A DNA stretch of 64,000 nt from Virgibacillus sp. MSP4-1 (GCF_010092505.1 NZ_CP048021.1:744001-808000); one strand, 5' to 3'; positions 16,440-25,676 are shown, counted from the first letter of the stretch. Made by a program: numbers and translations. The notes: generated from the letters alone by a model not told the origin.

Positions 16440-18302
16440 GTGAGTACAGCTGCGGTAGAGAAGCAAGGCTTTGGCGCTACCTTATGGGATTACTTAACAA
16501 CCGTTGACCATAAGAAAATAGGAATTCTCTATTTACTTGGTGGAGGTTTCTTTTTCCTGCTTGGCGGACTCGAAGCAATGCTTATTCGTTTACAGCTAAT
16601 GTTGCCTGATAATGAATTAATTGGTGCACAGTTTTATAATGAAATTATGACCATGCACGGAACAACGATGATTTTTTTGGCTGCTATGCCACTCATCTTC
16701 GCATTTATGAATGCGATTGTACCCTTACAAATTGGTGCCCGTGATGTGGCATTCCCGTTTGTAAATGCTTTAGGATTCTGGTTATTTTTATTTGGAGGTT
16801 TACTCTTAAACTTATCATGGTTCATGGGTGGTGCACCGGATGGGGGCTGGACAGCATACGCTCCGTTTTCCATTTGGTCACCGACTCACGGATTTGACTT
16901 TTATGCAATAGGATTACAGATAACAGGTTTTGGTACCCTTATGGGGGGTATTAACTTTATTGTTACGATTGTAAATATGCGTGCTCCGGGAATGACTTAT
17001 ATGCGTATGCCACTATTTACCTGGACTGCATTAATTGCCAGTGTATTAATTTTATTTGCATTCCCGGCACTAACTGTAGGTTTATTCCTAATGACGTTCG
17101 ACCGTCTCTTTGGAGCAAACTTCTTTGTTCCGGAAATGGGTGGTAATGAAATTATCTGGGAACATCTATTCTGGATTTTTGGTCACCCGGAAGTATACAT
17201 TCTGGTATTGCCGGCTTTTGGTATATTCAGTGAAGTGATTACAACTTTCTCCAAGAAACGTCTGTTTGGATATTCCGCAATGGTATTCGCAACCGTACTT
17301 ATTGCATTCTTTGGTTTTATGGTTTGGGCACACCACATGTTCACAGTAGGTATGGGACCAATTGCTAACTCCATTTTTGCGATTGCGACCATGGCGATTG
17401 CTGTGCCAACGGGTATCAAAATATTTAACTGGCTGTTTACCATGTGGGGTGGAAACATCCGACTCACAACCCCAATGCTCTGGGCAGCAGGATTCATACC
17501 AACATTTACAATCGGTGGTATGACAGGTGTAATGGTTGCTGTGGCAGCGGCCGACCTGCAATATCATGATACGTATTTCGTTGTTGCACACTTCCACTAT
17601 GTAATCGTTGGCGGGGTTGTATTCGGTCTTATCGCCGCAACACACTACTGGTGGCCGACGATGTTTGGTAAGATATTAAATGAGAAACTCGGAAAATGGA
17701 CATTCTGGCTCTTTTTCATCGGTTTCCATTTAACATTCTTTATCCAGCATTTCCTTGGTCTAATGGGTATGCCACGAAGATACTGGAAGTTCCTGCCTGG
17801 TCAGGAATTAGAAGTAGGAAACTTTATCAGTACCATCGGGGCGCTGCTGATGGCTGTGGGTACGATTATTCTGCTTTACAATATCGTAAAAACAACTGTG
17901 AGTGGAGAAAAAAGTGATCCCGATCCTTGGGATGGCCGTACACTTGAATGGAGTTTACCAAATCCAACACCACACTATAATTTTAAACAATTACCACTTG
18001 TACGCGGACTGGATCCACTGTGGGTTGAAAAAACTCAGGGAAATGGCAAAATGATCCCGGCTGAGCCTGTGAATGATATTCATATGCCGAATAATTCATT
18101 CTTACCTTTTATGATGTCGTTAGGATTATTTATAGCAGGCCTTGGATTTATCTTCCGCACAGATTCAACAATGGGATATGTCGGCATTGTTGCTGGTCTC
18201 GTTATTTTCTTTGGAAGTATGATTATCCGTTCTGTAAAAGATGATCTAGGTTATCACATTCATAAAGAAGATCTTGAAGAAGAGGGGGCTGGGGCAGAAT
18301 GA
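16440..18302 (+). CDS. ctaD: Cytochrome c oxidase subunit I (CtaD)
   Basis: The 620-residue heme-copper oxidase subunit holds heme a and the heme a3-CuB site where oxygen is reduced. TMHGTTM carries a heme a ligand, HPEVYILVLPAFG the CuB and proton-channel residues, WAHHMFTVG the CuB His-His pair, and VVAHFHYVIVGG the heme ligands. It has more than twelve membrane segments. The start is GTG at 16440 with AAAGGGAGG upstream. Its end overlaps ctaE by 4 bases (ATGA), so the subunits are translationally coupled. Confidence 0.97.
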   Translation: MSTAAVEKQGFGATLWDYLTTVDHKKIGILYLLGGGFFFLLGGLEAMLIRLQLMLPDNELIGAQFYNEIMTMHGTTMIFLAAMPLIFAFMNAIVPLQIGARDVAFPFVNALGFWLFLFGGLLLNLSWFMGGAPDGGWTAYAPFSIWSPTHGFDFYAIGLQITGFGTLMGGINFIVTIVNMRAPGMTYMRMPLFTWTALIASVLILFAFPALTVGLFLMTFDRLFGANFFVPEMGGNEIIWEHLFWIFGHPEVYILVLPAFGIFSEVITTFSKKRLFGYSAMVFATVLIAFFGFMVWAHHMFTVGMGPIANSIFAIATMAIAVPTGIKIFNWLFTMWGGNIRLTTPMLWAAGFIPTFTIGGMTGVMVAVAAADLQYHDTYFVVAHFHYVIVGGVVFGLIAATHYWWPTMFGKILNEKLGKWTFWLFFIGFHLTFFIQHFLGLMGMPRRYWKFLPGQELEVGNFISTIGALLMAVGTIILLYNIVKTTVSGEKSDPDPWDGRTLEWSLPNPTPHYNFKQLPLVRGLDPLWVEKTQGNGKMIPAEPVNDIHMPNNSFLPFMMSLGLFIAGLGFIFRTDSTMGYVGIVAGLVIFFGSMIIRSVKDDLGYHIHKEDLEEEGAGAE

Positions 18303-18931
18303 GTACACACGAAGATGTTCTAAGCTCAGAAAATTTACCACATGAACCCGAGCGTGCAACCCTTGAAGGTAAAAATAAATTTATGGGGTTCTGGTTCTTT
18401 CTTGGTGGCGAAACAGTCCTTTTCGCAAGTCTGTTTGGTACCTATCTTGCACTGAAAAATTCTTTTGGTGAAGCGGAAGGAACACCTTCGCAGGATTTAT
18501 TCGGATTACCTTTAGTTTTTATAATGACGATGATTCTGCTTACGAGTTCACTAACAAGTGTATATGCCATCTATCATATGAAAAATCATGCATTTAAAAA
18601 GATGATGGTTTGGTTTGGGATTACTGTACTATTAGGGGCTGCGTTTCTTGGCCTTGAAGTATATGAGTTTAATCATTATGTTCACGATTATGGTCATACA
18701 TTTACTGCACACGCCTTTGGTTCTGCTTTTTATGCGCTAGTAGGCTTCCATGGTGCACACGTTGCGTTTGGTCTTGGATGGTTCATTGTTCTCATGATCC
18801 GAAATGCAAAACGAGGCTTGAATTTATATAATGCCCCTAAATTTTATTTAGCCAGTTTATATTGGCACTTTATTGATGTCGTTTGGGTATTTATTTTCAC
18901 AGTAGTTTATCTCATGGGAAAGGTGGGGTAA
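18299..18931 (+). CDS. ctaE: Cytochrome c oxidase subunit III (CtaE)
   Basis: The 210-residue membrane protein has five predicted helices and the signature FHGAHVAFGLGWF, followed by LYWHFIDVVWVFIFTVVYL. It is the structural subunit III of the caa3 oxidase. The ATG overlaps the ctaD stop. Length matches the Bacillus family. It is followed within 4 bases by ctaF, consistent with a tight ctaCDEF operon. Confidence 0.96.
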   Translation: MSTHEDVLSSENLPHEPERATLEGKNKFMGFWFFLGGETVLFASLFGTYLALKNSFGEAEGTPSQDLFGLPLVFIMTMILLTSSLTSVYAIYHMKNHAFKKMMVWFGITVLLGAAFLGLEVYEFNHYVHDYGHTFTAHAFGSAFYALVGFHGAHVAFGLGWFIVLMIRNAKRGLNLYNAPKFYLASLYWHFIDVVWVFIFTVVYLMGKVG

Positions 18932-18934
18932 TGA

Positions 18935-19255
18935 ATGGCAGATAACACCAATTCCAATATTCATGATCAGTTTCATAAAGCAAAGCACAAAGAGGAAATG
19001 AAGCATCAGGTCATTACATTTGCTATGATGATTGCTTTTACCATCATTGCTTTTGGCCTGGTAGCCGGAGATTTCAGTAAGCTTTTCGTCGTACCAATCA
19101 TATTGGTTTTAGCAGCTGTTCAGGTACTTTTTCAGCTATATTATTTCATGCATTTAAACCAAAAGGGACATGAAATGCCAGCTCTTATGATATACTCTGG
19201 TGTATTTGCAGCTGTATTAACCATCTTAGCTCTAACAACGATCACATGGATTTAA
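18935..19255 (+). CDS. ctaF: Cytochrome c oxidase subunit IV (CtaF)
   Basis: The 106-residue product has three transmembrane segments (about 25-45, 50-72 and 82-104) and the conserved QLYYFMHLNQK turn of prokaryotic cytochrome oxidase subunit IVB. It stabilises the caa3 complex. The ATG at 18935 follows a GGTGGGG element within the ctaE 3' end. A strong terminator directly after it closes the ctaB-F transcript. Confidence 0.93.
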   Translation: MADNTNSNIHDQFHKAKHKEEMKHQVITFAMMIAFTIIAFGLVAGDFSKLFVVPIILVLAAVQVLFQLYYFMHLNQKGHEMPALMIYSGVFAAVLTILALTTITWI

Positions 19256-19287
19256 TAAAGATCGAGGCGCCGGCCTCGATCTTTTTC
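19256..19287 (+). terminator. Terminator after ctaF
   Basis: AAGATCGAGGC pairs with GCCTCGATCTT, followed by TTT. It marks the end of the ctaBCDEF operon. Confidence 0.9.
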
Positions 19288-19420
19288 ATTTACGAAAGAG
19301 AGTCTGCAGGAAGTGTGAATAATTTATGACAGTTGTTTGACTTATGGTTTATTTGTTTAGGTTAACCATATAAAATCAGTTATAATAGTGGTAATAGAAC
19401 ATTAAAATGGAGTGACAAAC

Positions 19421-20317
19421 ATGTGGTCAAAACTACAATTATTTGGATTTCAGGCTCTGTGGAGTCCTTATTTTCTCGTTTACATAATTATATTGGGTTT
19501 GCTTTACTATGCCGTAACAGGCCCCTTACGTCATAAATTCGGGGGTCAGGGGGAAGATCGTCCAACAGGATGGCAGAAACGCATGTTTTATCTAGGACTG
19601 CTCTTATTGTATATCATCAAAGGAGCACCGGTCGATTTACTCTCTCATATTTCTCTTATGGCGCATATGATTCAAATGGCCTTGTACTACTTATTATTTC
19701 CAATTCTTATTATCAAGGGAATACCAGTCTGGATCTGGAAAAAGGTTTTTGGTGTGAAGCTGTTAGGCCCTGTCTTAAGGCTTTTAACTAAACCACTGGT
19801 AGCGGTGCTGTTCTTTAACTTTACTTTTTCCATTTATCATATACCGGCGATTTTGGACTTTTCCAAATCCCATCAGTTAGCTCATTCCAGTATTTCCATC
19901 TTTATTCTCTTTACGGCGTTTTGTATGTGGTGGCCGCTTATGTCACCTTTACAAAATCATCAAATAAAGAAACCTTTCGCTAAAATTTTATATATATTTG
20001 GGAACGGAATGCTTATTACACCTGCATGCGCCCTAATCATCTTCTCAAGCGAACCAATCTATGCCACTTACTCTGAGATGCAGGCGTGGACAACGGCTTT
20101 AAGTTTATGTGTTCCTTCAGACGTACTAAGTGGTATTTCATTTGGTGGTCCGCAAATTATAACGAATGTAAGTGTTTTATATGACCAGCAGGCTGGTGGA
20201 ATTATTATGAAAGTTATGCAGGAAATTATCTATGGTTTTGTCTTGGCGAAAGTATTCTTTACTTGGTTTAAAAATGAATCGAGCAGAGGTGTTGATCCGA
20301 TTCCCAATCAATCCTGA
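19421..20317 (+). CDS. ctaG: Cytochrome c oxidase assembly protein CtaG
   Basis: The 298-residue polytopic membrane protein matches the caa3_CtaG family, needed for forming the active caa3 oxidase (probably copper insertion). Seven hydrophobic segments are visible. Conserved motifs include HISLMAHMIQM, NFTFSIYHIPA and LYDQQAGGIIMKVMQEI, with several histidines. The ATG at 19421 was chosen over GTG at 19412 because GGAGTG then has suitable spacing. A TATAAT at 19381-19386 suggests its own promoter after the ctaF terminator, but no good -35 is seen. The DUF420 gene follows after 29 bases. Confidence 0.92.
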   Translation: MWSKLQLFGFQALWSPYFLVYIIILGLLYYAVTGPLRHKFGGQGEDRPTGWQKRMFYLGLLLLYIIKGAPVDLLSHISLMAHMIQMALYYLLFPILIIKGIPVWIWKKVFGVKLLGPVLRLLTKPLVAVLFFNFTFSIYHIPAILDFSKSHQLAHSSISIFILFTAFCMWWPLMSPLQNHQIKKPFAKILYIFGNGMLITPACALIIFSSEPIYATYSEMQAWTTALSLCVPSDVLSGISFGGPQIITNVSVLYDQQAGGIIMKVMQEIIYGFVLAKVFFTWFKNESSRGVDPIPNQS

Positions 20318-20346
20318 GACTGGATAAGAACTATAGGAGGACAAGT

Positions 20347-20805
20347 ATGGCGACAATTTTGCCCACATTAAGTACATTATTTATTATTATTTCAGCCATT
20401 TTAGTAGCCATTGGATGGATTTTAATCGCAAAAAATAAGCGAAAGGCTCATAAAAAGGTTATGATCAGTGGCGCTTTAGCTGCACTGGCATTCTTTACGA
20501 TTTACATGTCACGAACAATATTCGTCGGGAATACGTCTTTTGGCGGCCCAGATGATATTAAAATCTATTATACGGTATTTCTGATTTTCCATATTATTCT
20601 GGCAACAACAGCAGCTGTTTTTGGCGTAGTTACATTATACTTAGCCTTTAAACGAAAGATTTCCAAGCACCGTAAAATCGGACCTATTACAAGTGTTATC
20701 TGGTTTTTCTCTGCTGCAACAGGTGTTGTCGTCTATCTCCTTTTATATGTGATTTATGATGGGGGACAGACAACAAGCATGTTAAAGGCTATTTTCGGTT
20801 TTTGA
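20347..20805 (+). CDS. DUF420 family membrane protein (YozB-like)
   Basis: The 152-residue product has four transmembrane segments with conserved histidines at KAHKKVMI, FHIILA and SKHRKIG. This is the pattern of DUF420 proteins (YozB in B. subtilis). Family members occur next to cytochrome oxidase assembly genes in many Bacilli, so a role in heme or copper handling for the oxidase is likely but unproven. The ATG follows AGGAGG. It is 29 bases after ctaG and probably cotranscribed with it. Confidence 0.85.
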   Translation: MATILPTLSTLFIIISAILVAIGWILIAKNKRKAHKKVMISGALAALAFFTIYMSRTIFVGNTSFGGPDDIKIYYTVFLIFHIILATTAAVFGVVTLYLAFKRKISKHRKIGPITSVIWFFSAATGVVVYLLLYVIYDGGQTTSMLKAIFGF

Positions 20806-20838
20806 TTTACCAATTGTCTGCTGATGGAGGGAGTTGCT

Positions 20839-21330
20839 GTGATCATAACAGGTCAGGAACTAACACTAAGAGCGGTTACGAAAAAAGATGCAGAGCTGCT
20901 CTTGGAACAGCCGGAAAAGTATGCTGAACAACACGGGTTAACCTTACCTGAACGTTGGCCACATGTTCATTTAAATATTCATTTGCCTTTTTATCATGAG
21001 TTATTGCAGAGAGATATCCGTAATCAGGGCTATGGTCCATGGGTGATTACAATAGATACCTCCATTGCCGGGGATATAACCGTACAGTCGATACCCAACG
21101 ATAAAGGGGAGATATGGATAGGCTATTATATTGAGCCCGGGGAGCGTAATAAGGGGGTTGCTTCAAAAGCCATTAAGTATCTTAGTAACTGGGCGATATC
21201 CCAGTCTGATATAACGAGAATATATGCGGAGTGTGATCACTCCAATGTTTCTTCAGTGAAGGCATTACAAAATGCGGGCTATTTGCTGCATCATCGTTTC
21301 AAAGGACTTGATGTTTATTCCTATTCATAA
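20839..21330 (+). CDS. GNAT family N-acetyltransferase
   Basis: The 163-residue product has a GNAT fold: beta strands ending in IWIGYYIEPG, an acetyl-CoA loop related to RxxGxA as RNKGVASKAI, and a late SSVKALQNAGY motif typical of RimJ/RimL-like enzymes. The substrate cannot be predicted. I chose GTG at 20839 because GGAGGGAG lies 5 nt before it; the ATG at 20824 overlaps that site. It lies 33 bases after the DUF420 gene and ends at a strong terminator. Confidence 0.85.
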   Translation: MIITGQELTLRAVTKKDAELLLEQPEKYAEQHGLTLPERWPHVHLNIHLPFYHELLQRDIRNQGYGPWVITIDTSIAGDITVQSIPNDKGEIWIGYYIEPGERNKGVASKAIKYLSNWAISQSDITRIYAECDHSNVSSVKALQNAGYLLHHRFKGLDVYSYS

Positions 21331-21334
21331 ATAT

Positions 21335-21371
21335 AAAGGAGCTGTCTCAATCATAATGAGTCAGCTCCTTT
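21335..21371. terminator. Bidirectional terminator after GNAT gene
   Basis: AAAGGAGCTG-CTCA pairs with TGAG-CAGCTCCTTT, with one mismatched position per arm. It lies between convergent genes. Confidence 0.85.
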
Positions 21372-21382
21372 ACTGTTCAGGA

Positions 21383-22441
21383 CTAAATCTTTATTTTCCA
21401 TTTGATAATTCCGGCTTCTCTGGCGGAATTGTAGGCGATGACCAACAAGGGACCAATGATGAAACCAAGTATACCGATCAATTTCAAACCTAAATACATG
21501 GCAATGAGTGTCACAAGAGGGGACAGGCCCATGTGTCGTCCCATGACTTTTGGTTCAACCGTTCTCCTGATGGCTAAGAGAATAATGGCCAGCACACCTA
21601 ATTGAATTCCCATAGCTAATTCACCAGTAATTAACATGTAAAGGGACCATGGTCCAAGAATAATAATGGATCCAATGATCGGAATAAAATCAATTAACCA
21701 GATAATAATGGACATAATAATGGCTACATCAGGTGCAATATACCAAAGCCCTAATAAACTTACAGTAAATATAATGATACTGACCAGAAATTGAGCCTTT
21801 AAAAATCCTACAATTACATAAGAGAAACGGGCGGTCATAAAGCTTACTTTTTCAGCCGTTTCTTCCTTCATTAAAGAATAAGCATTTTTTCTTAATTTAG
21901 GCAGCTCCAGCATAAATAAAAACAGGGCGATTAAATATACGAGGAAACTGACCAGGTATTCCGGTACTTTGGCCACAATACCGGCTACATTTTCAATGGT
22001 AATCGTTTCGTTTATATTTTCACGTATGCCTCCAATATTGTCGTGCAGGGTAGTTGTGACTTCATCGACAAAGTCTTCAGGCATTCCCTGAGTAAAGGTA
22101 TTCATATCTGATTCTAAATTGTTCACCACATGTGTAATATTGTTGATGTAATTTGGAGCATTCTCTGTCAGCTTCACAAGCTGTGCAACGGATTTTGTTG
22201 TAACATATGTACCTATCGTGGATATAATCAGTAAAAATACAATAAAAATAATGGTTACACTTATTTTCCGGGTGATGCCAAATTTGAATTTTAATAACCG
22301 AACAAGTGGGTTTAAAATAAAAGCGGTAAGCAACGCAAGTATCAGTGGAACAGATACAGGTAATATGAAAATGATGATGAGTATAGCAATGATGGAAAGG
22401 ATAATTTTTGTCCATTGTGATTTCGTTAATTTATTGAACAA
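21383..22441 (-). CDS. Sporulation membrane protein YtvI-like (AI-2E transporter family)
   Basis: The 352-residue protein has the AI-2E/PerM family layout: two N-terminal helix pairs, a soluble stretch (about 90-150) and a C-terminal block of helices. LIDFIPIIGS and the MGRHMGLSPLVTLIAMYLG segment are family signatures. It resembles YtvI, listed as a sporulation integral membrane protein in Bacilli, more than generic permeases. The start is TTG at 22441, with GGGAG at long spacing, so the N-terminus is uncertain. It occupies the place of ylbA in B. subtilis. Transported substrate unknown. Confidence 0.75.
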   Translation of the reverse strand: MFNKLTKSQWTKIILSIIAILIIIFILPVSVPLILALLTAFILNPLVRLLKFKFGITRKISVTIIFIVFLLIISTIGTYVTTKSVAQLVKLTENAPNYINNITHVVNNLESDMNTFTQGMPEDFVDEVTTTLHDNIGGIRENINETITIENVAGIVAKVPEYLVSFLVYLIALFLFMLELPKLRKNAYSLMKEETAEKVSFMTARFSYVIVGFLKAQFLVSIIIFTVSLLGLWYIAPDVAIIMSIIIWLIDFIPIIGSIIILGPWSLYMLITGELAMGIQLGVLAIILLAIRRTVEPKVMGRHMGLSPLVTLIAMYLGLKLIGILGFIIGPLLVIAYNSAREAGIIKWKIKI

Positions 22442-22531
22442 TTTAAGTATGCGGCTCCCTTCTAAAAAACTCTACCTTAAATATAGCACAAGGAGAACTT
22501 TTTGAACATCAATAAGGAACAAATTTAACAA

Positions 22532-22570
22532 AAAAAGGCTATTGAATGGTAAGAATTCAATAGCCTTTTT
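22532..22570. terminator. Terminator between yugN-like and ytvI-like genes
   Basis: AAAAAGGCTATTGAAT and ATTCAATAGCCTTTTT form a near-perfect stem. Minus-strand reading of the yugN-like gene ends here. Confidence 0.85.
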
Positions 22571-22609
22571 CTTTATACCCGGGAATTATAAGAGGTCACG
22601 TCAGCCTGA

Positions 22610-22987
22610 TTATGCATTTTCTTCCACTTCAAATTGATCAATGGACTCTTTGACCCTTTTAAGAATCTGATTTGATTTTTGCACAATATTCTCAGGGAAT
22701 TCCTCACCATCCCCATATTCAATCCCATGAGGATAATAATGCTTTCCTAAAAGAGGTGTTAACAATTTAATAATGGCACTTCCCTTGTCAACGTCCCCTT
22801 CAATGGCATACCCCTGAATTCGAAGGTAATAGGTAACATTCTTCACATTGGTTTCCATTTTGTAATCATATGTAACACGCTCATAATCCCAGCCGGAAGC
22901 GCGAACAAGACCGGCTTTCTCCATAAGATGATCCAAAGGTTTAAGGTTTACAACAGAATCTTCAATACCATGTCCTTCTAATTTCAT
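22610..22987 (-). CDS. YugN-like family protein
   Basis: The 125-residue soluble product contains VRASGWDYERVTYDYK, LRIQGYAIEGDV and LGKHYYPHGIEY, typical of the YugN-like family of Bacilli (function unknown). The ATG at 22987 is preceded by GAGGTG with 6-nt spacing; the upstream in-frame GTG overlaps that site. It is a single-gene unit on the minus strand, divergent from the CBS-domain gene. Cytoplasmic location is inferred. Confidence 0.8.
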   Translation of the reverse strand: MKLEGHGIEDSVVNLKPLDHLMEKAGLVRASGWDYERVTYDYKMETNVKNVTYYLRIQGYAIEGDVDKGSAIIKLLTPLLGKHYYPHGIEYGDGEEFPENIVQKSNQILKRVKESIDQFEVEENA

Positions 22988-23168
22988 ATATTTCACCTCT
23001 ATTATAACTTTTCAATCTAAATCCATCATAGTAAAAAAATGCTGATTAATCAATTCTTAAACTGGAAATCGCCATTTTTTCAGAAATATATGTATCAAAA
23101 TGGACACAATAAAGAAAGGAGGACACTTTGTCTGTTGTCCACTAAAGTTTATTTAAGGAGGATGATGT

Positions 23169-23600
23169 ATGAAATCCATACAGGACATTATGACTCGGAA
23201 CGTATCCAGCTGCAGTCCGGATGATACCCTTTATGATGCAGCGGTTAAAATGAAAGATCTGGATGTAGGAGTTATTCCGGTTACCGACAATCAGAATCAC
23301 CTTATGGGGCTTGTAACGGACCGGGATCTAGTGCTTCGAGGCTACGCTGCTAAAAAGTCTGAATCAACGAAAATACAGGACGTAATCAGTGATGACCTAT
23401 ATTCCGTTTCACCTGCAACAGATGTACAGGAGGCAAGCCAGCTTATGGCTGAAAAACAAGTAAGACGCCTGCCAGTTGTCGATAATGGGGAGCTGGTTGG
23501 GATCGTATCCTTAGGTGACCTTTCTCTGGAAAAGAAATCTGACCACGCTGCCGGAGTAGCCCTTAACGAAATTTCTGAAAAAAGGGATGAGCTTCATTAA
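23169..23600 (+). CDS. ylbB: CBS-domain protein YlbB
   Basis: The 143-residue product is a pair of CBS domains: first about residues 7-60 (ending LMGLVTDRDL), second about 70-125 (ending LVGIVSLGDL). CBS pairs bind adenine nucleotides and often sense stress or energy state. No catalytic domain is attached. The ATG follows AAGGAGGATGATGT. B. subtilis has YlbB at the matching position. Ligand and partner are unknown. Confidence 0.88.
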   Translation: MKSIQDIMTRNVSSCSPDDTLYDAAVKMKDLDVGVIPVTDNQNHLMGLVTDRDLVLRGYAAKKSESTKIQDVISDDLYSVSPATDVQEASQLMAEKQVRRLPVVDNGELVGIVSLGDLSLEKKSDHAAGVALNEISEKRDELH

Positions 23601-23666
23601 TTCAGAACGTGGCCTCTCCTGTTTTTTTATTCACAAATCGCTTATTTTATAATTCCTCAGATTAAA

Positions 23667-23693
23667 GAAAAACCGCCGATTCGGCGGTTTTTT
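23667..23693 (+). terminator. Terminator after ylbB
   Basis: AAAACCGCCGA and TCGGCGGTTTT form a compact GC stem followed by TT. Its distance of 66 bases from the ylbB stop is acceptable. Confidence 0.9.
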
Positions 23694-23774
23694 ATTTTCA
23701 TTCCACACTGGAAGAAGGCAATCATGTATAATTTTAAATAAATTCGCGTATAACGGAAGTGGAGGGAAGTGTTG

Positions 23775-24854
23775 ATGAGGAAAATGATGGGAATTTTATT
23801 ATTGGCCATTGTGCTCTTTTTTATTATTGAACAGCGTCCTGAAATCATAAATAAAACCAGGGATTTACTTTTTTCGTTTAAAGAAGAAATGTCTCAAACA
23901 GACCCTGATATAGCCGATTTACAGACCGAGAAGGCACAGCCTGAAGATACATCTCCTAAGCAGCAGTTTGAGGGAAAGCTCTTCAGCCTGATCACTGCTG
24001 ATCGTGAATCCATTGTTGAAACGCTGGGGCAGCCGACTCGTAAAGATCCTACACCATTCGGGTATCAGTGGTGGGTTTATGAAAATATAGCCGGTCAATA
24101 TATACAGGTAGGAATGAAGGAAGGGAAAGCTGTAACCATTTACGCTACGGGTGACCGTTTATCCATCGATCCTATTTCCATCGGTGATTCCTATGACAAG
24201 GTCAAGGAGCACTTTCCGGCACAAACCAAGGTTGACATCGAATTATCCAGAGGAAGTTATCAATTCCAATTAAAGGAAGAAGAAAAACGACGCAATCCAT
24301 TGATTAAATTGTCTGATCAGCGTTTTATGCAATTATATTTTGATACGTTTACAAAGCAACTTTCCTCTGTAAGGTTACTGGATGCGGAGACATTATTGCA
24401 TTTGAAGCCCTATGCAGTGAAATACAGAGGTGATTTGCCGGAGATTAACCTTACAAATAAGGAGTGGAAAAATATTCAGGAAGGAAGGGAAAAACAAATA
24501 TTTGCCCTCAGCAATGAAATCCGTAAACGGTTTTCATTGACGACATTTAGCTGGTATGAGCCTGTATCAGAAGTGGCGTTTTCCCATAGTGAGGATATGG
24601 CTGAAAAGAACTATTTTTCCCATTACGCACCAGATGGGGATGGGCTGAAGGAACGGCTGGCAGAACGGAAAATTAAATACTTATCAGCCGGTGAAAATAT
24701 TGCGGCTCAGTACCCGGATGCAGCAGCTGCTGTAGAAGGATGGTTAAATAGCAAAGGGCACAGAGAAGCCTTGTTAAACGGGGATTTCACCCATTTAGGA
24801 ACAGGTGTTTACCGGGATTACTATACCCAGAATTTCCTGCAAAAAATACAATAA
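23775..24854 (+). CDS. ylbC: CAP-domain protein YlbC
   Basis: The 359-residue product has one N-terminal hydrophobic helix (about residues 3-18; signal anchor), a central CAP-associated domain (about 65-200) and a C-terminal CAP/SCP domain (about 235-355). The CAP domain contains FSHSEDMAEKNYFSH and GENIAAQYPDAAAAVEGWLNSKGHRE. Bacterial CAP proteins are secreted or surface-tethered; enzymatic activity is uncertain. The ATG at 23775 has GGAGGG 8 nt upstream; GTG (23769) and TTG (23772) are alternatives. It corresponds to B. subtilis ylbC. Confidence 0.88.
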   Translation: MRKMMGILLLAIVLFFIIEQRPEIINKTRDLLFSFKEEMSQTDPDIADLQTEKAQPEDTSPKQQFEGKLFSLITADRESIVETLGQPTRKDPTPFGYQWWVYENIAGQYIQVGMKEGKAVTIYATGDRLSIDPISIGDSYDKVKEHFPAQTKVDIELSRGSYQFQLKEEEKRRNPLIKLSDQRFMQLYFDTFTKQLSSVRLLDAETLLHLKPYAVKYRGDLPEINLTNKEWKNIQEGREKQIFALSNEIRKRFSLTTFSWYEPVSEVAFSHSEDMAEKNYFSHYAPDGDGLKERLAERKIKYLSAGENIAAQYPDAAAAVEGWLNSKGHREALLNGDFTHLGTGVYRDYYTQNFLQKIQ

Positions 24855-24928
24855 TCGCCCATGAACACCTGCACAATTCTGGATGTTTTACATAAAATAC
24901 TAGTAGTTATTTGTGCACAGGTGGTGAA

Positions 24929-25339
24929 ATGAAAATGTCCAGTTTGCATCCCAAGGTGGAACAATTTAAGTCATTCGTTGAAAAACATCCGAAATTAATG
25001 GAGCACGTACGTAATCGGAAAGAAACCTGGCAGCCTTACTATGAAAAGTGGCTTTTATATGGGGAAGAGGACGAGTATTGGGACGATTTTAAAGAAGAAA
25101 GGGAAAGGTCTGCAACTAAAGAAAAACGCGCCAATAATCAGGAGCTGTTTCAAAAGCTCTCAAACATGATGAATAATATGGATATGAATAAGCTGCAGGA
25201 TCAGATGAACCAATTGAATGGAGTGATTTCCAATGTTCAAAACCTGATTCAGCAATTTCAGCAGCAAAATTCCGGCTCAGACTGGTCTCAGGGTGCGCAG
25301 CAACACCGGCCTGATCCATTTAAGTTTGGCAAAGATTAA
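24929..25339 (+). CDS. ylbD: YlbD-like putative spore coat protein
   Basis: The 136-residue hydrophilic product begins MKMSSLHPKVEQFKSF and contains YEKWLLYGEEDEYWDDF, then a Gln/Asn/Met-rich helical stretch (about 60-110) likely to form a coiled coil. It matches YlbD, annotated in Bacilli as a putative coat protein. ATG at 24929 follows GGTGGTGAA; ATG at 24935 is also possible. Bases 24866-24876 can pair with 24911-24923 next to the ribosome binding site. ylbE follows after 12 bases. Confidence 0.8.
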   Translation: MKMSSLHPKVEQFKSFVEKHPKLMEHVRNRKETWQPYYEKWLLYGEEDEYWDDFKEERERSATKEKRANNQELFQKLSNMMNNMDMNKLQDQMNQLNGVISNVQNLIQQFQQQNSGSDWSQGAQQHRPDPFKFGKD

Positions 25340-25351
25340 GGAGGGGAAAGG

Positions 25352-25591
25352 ATGCAGCCAAGTGTTTATCATTTTTTAAAAAGCCGCCCTGATCTTCTTC
25401 ATTTTGTCCGGATGAATCCATCCTGGTACCGCATTCTTACACGTAATCCTGAGCGTATAAATGTTCTTGAAGAGACCTCTAAAACTTTTTATGGTCAGAC
25501 GTTCTCGCAGAAGGCCGGAAAATTTAGCGAACAGCTAAATTTATTGTCGATGCTGCTTTCTATGTCCGAATATATGAACACGGACGGTTAG
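25352..25591 (+). CDS. ylbE: YlbE-like protein
   Basis: The 79-residue product has the SRPDLLHFVRMNPSWYRILTRNP block that defines the YlbE-like family of Bacilli. It is basic and predicted helical. The ATG follows AAGGAGGGG. Its tight spacing to ylbD suggests a two-gene operon, possibly sporulation-related given YlbD. Function unknown. Confidence 0.88.
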   Translation: MQPSVYHFLKSRPDLLHFVRMNPSWYRILTRNPERINVLEETSKTFYGQTFSQKAGKFSEQLNLLSMLLSMSEYMNTDG

Positions 25592-25647
25592 ATAGGGGAA
25601 TCCAATTACACGAGGTTCGTTAAAATATTGAAAATAATAGGAAAAGA

Positions 25648-25676
25648 TTTTCATCTCCGGTTATCTTTGATATGAT
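25648..25676 (+). promoter_or_regulatory. Likely sigma-A promoter of ylbF
   Basis: TTTTCA (25648-25653) and TATGAT (25671-25676) are separated by 17 bases. The -10 ends 18 bases before the ylbF start codon, so the leader would be very short. Confidence 0.5.

Noticed and set aside
17166-17645. 159-codon minus-strand ORF inside ctaD
   Set aside because: It is wholly antisense to the conserved catalytic core of ctaD, has no ribosome binding site, and its Cys/His-rich product is what the complement of that coding sequence would give.
19337-19386. Full sigma-A promoter for ctaG
   Set aside because: TATAAT is clear at 19381, but no -35 lies at 16-18 bp; TTGACT at 19337 is too far away. Only a -10 can be claimed.
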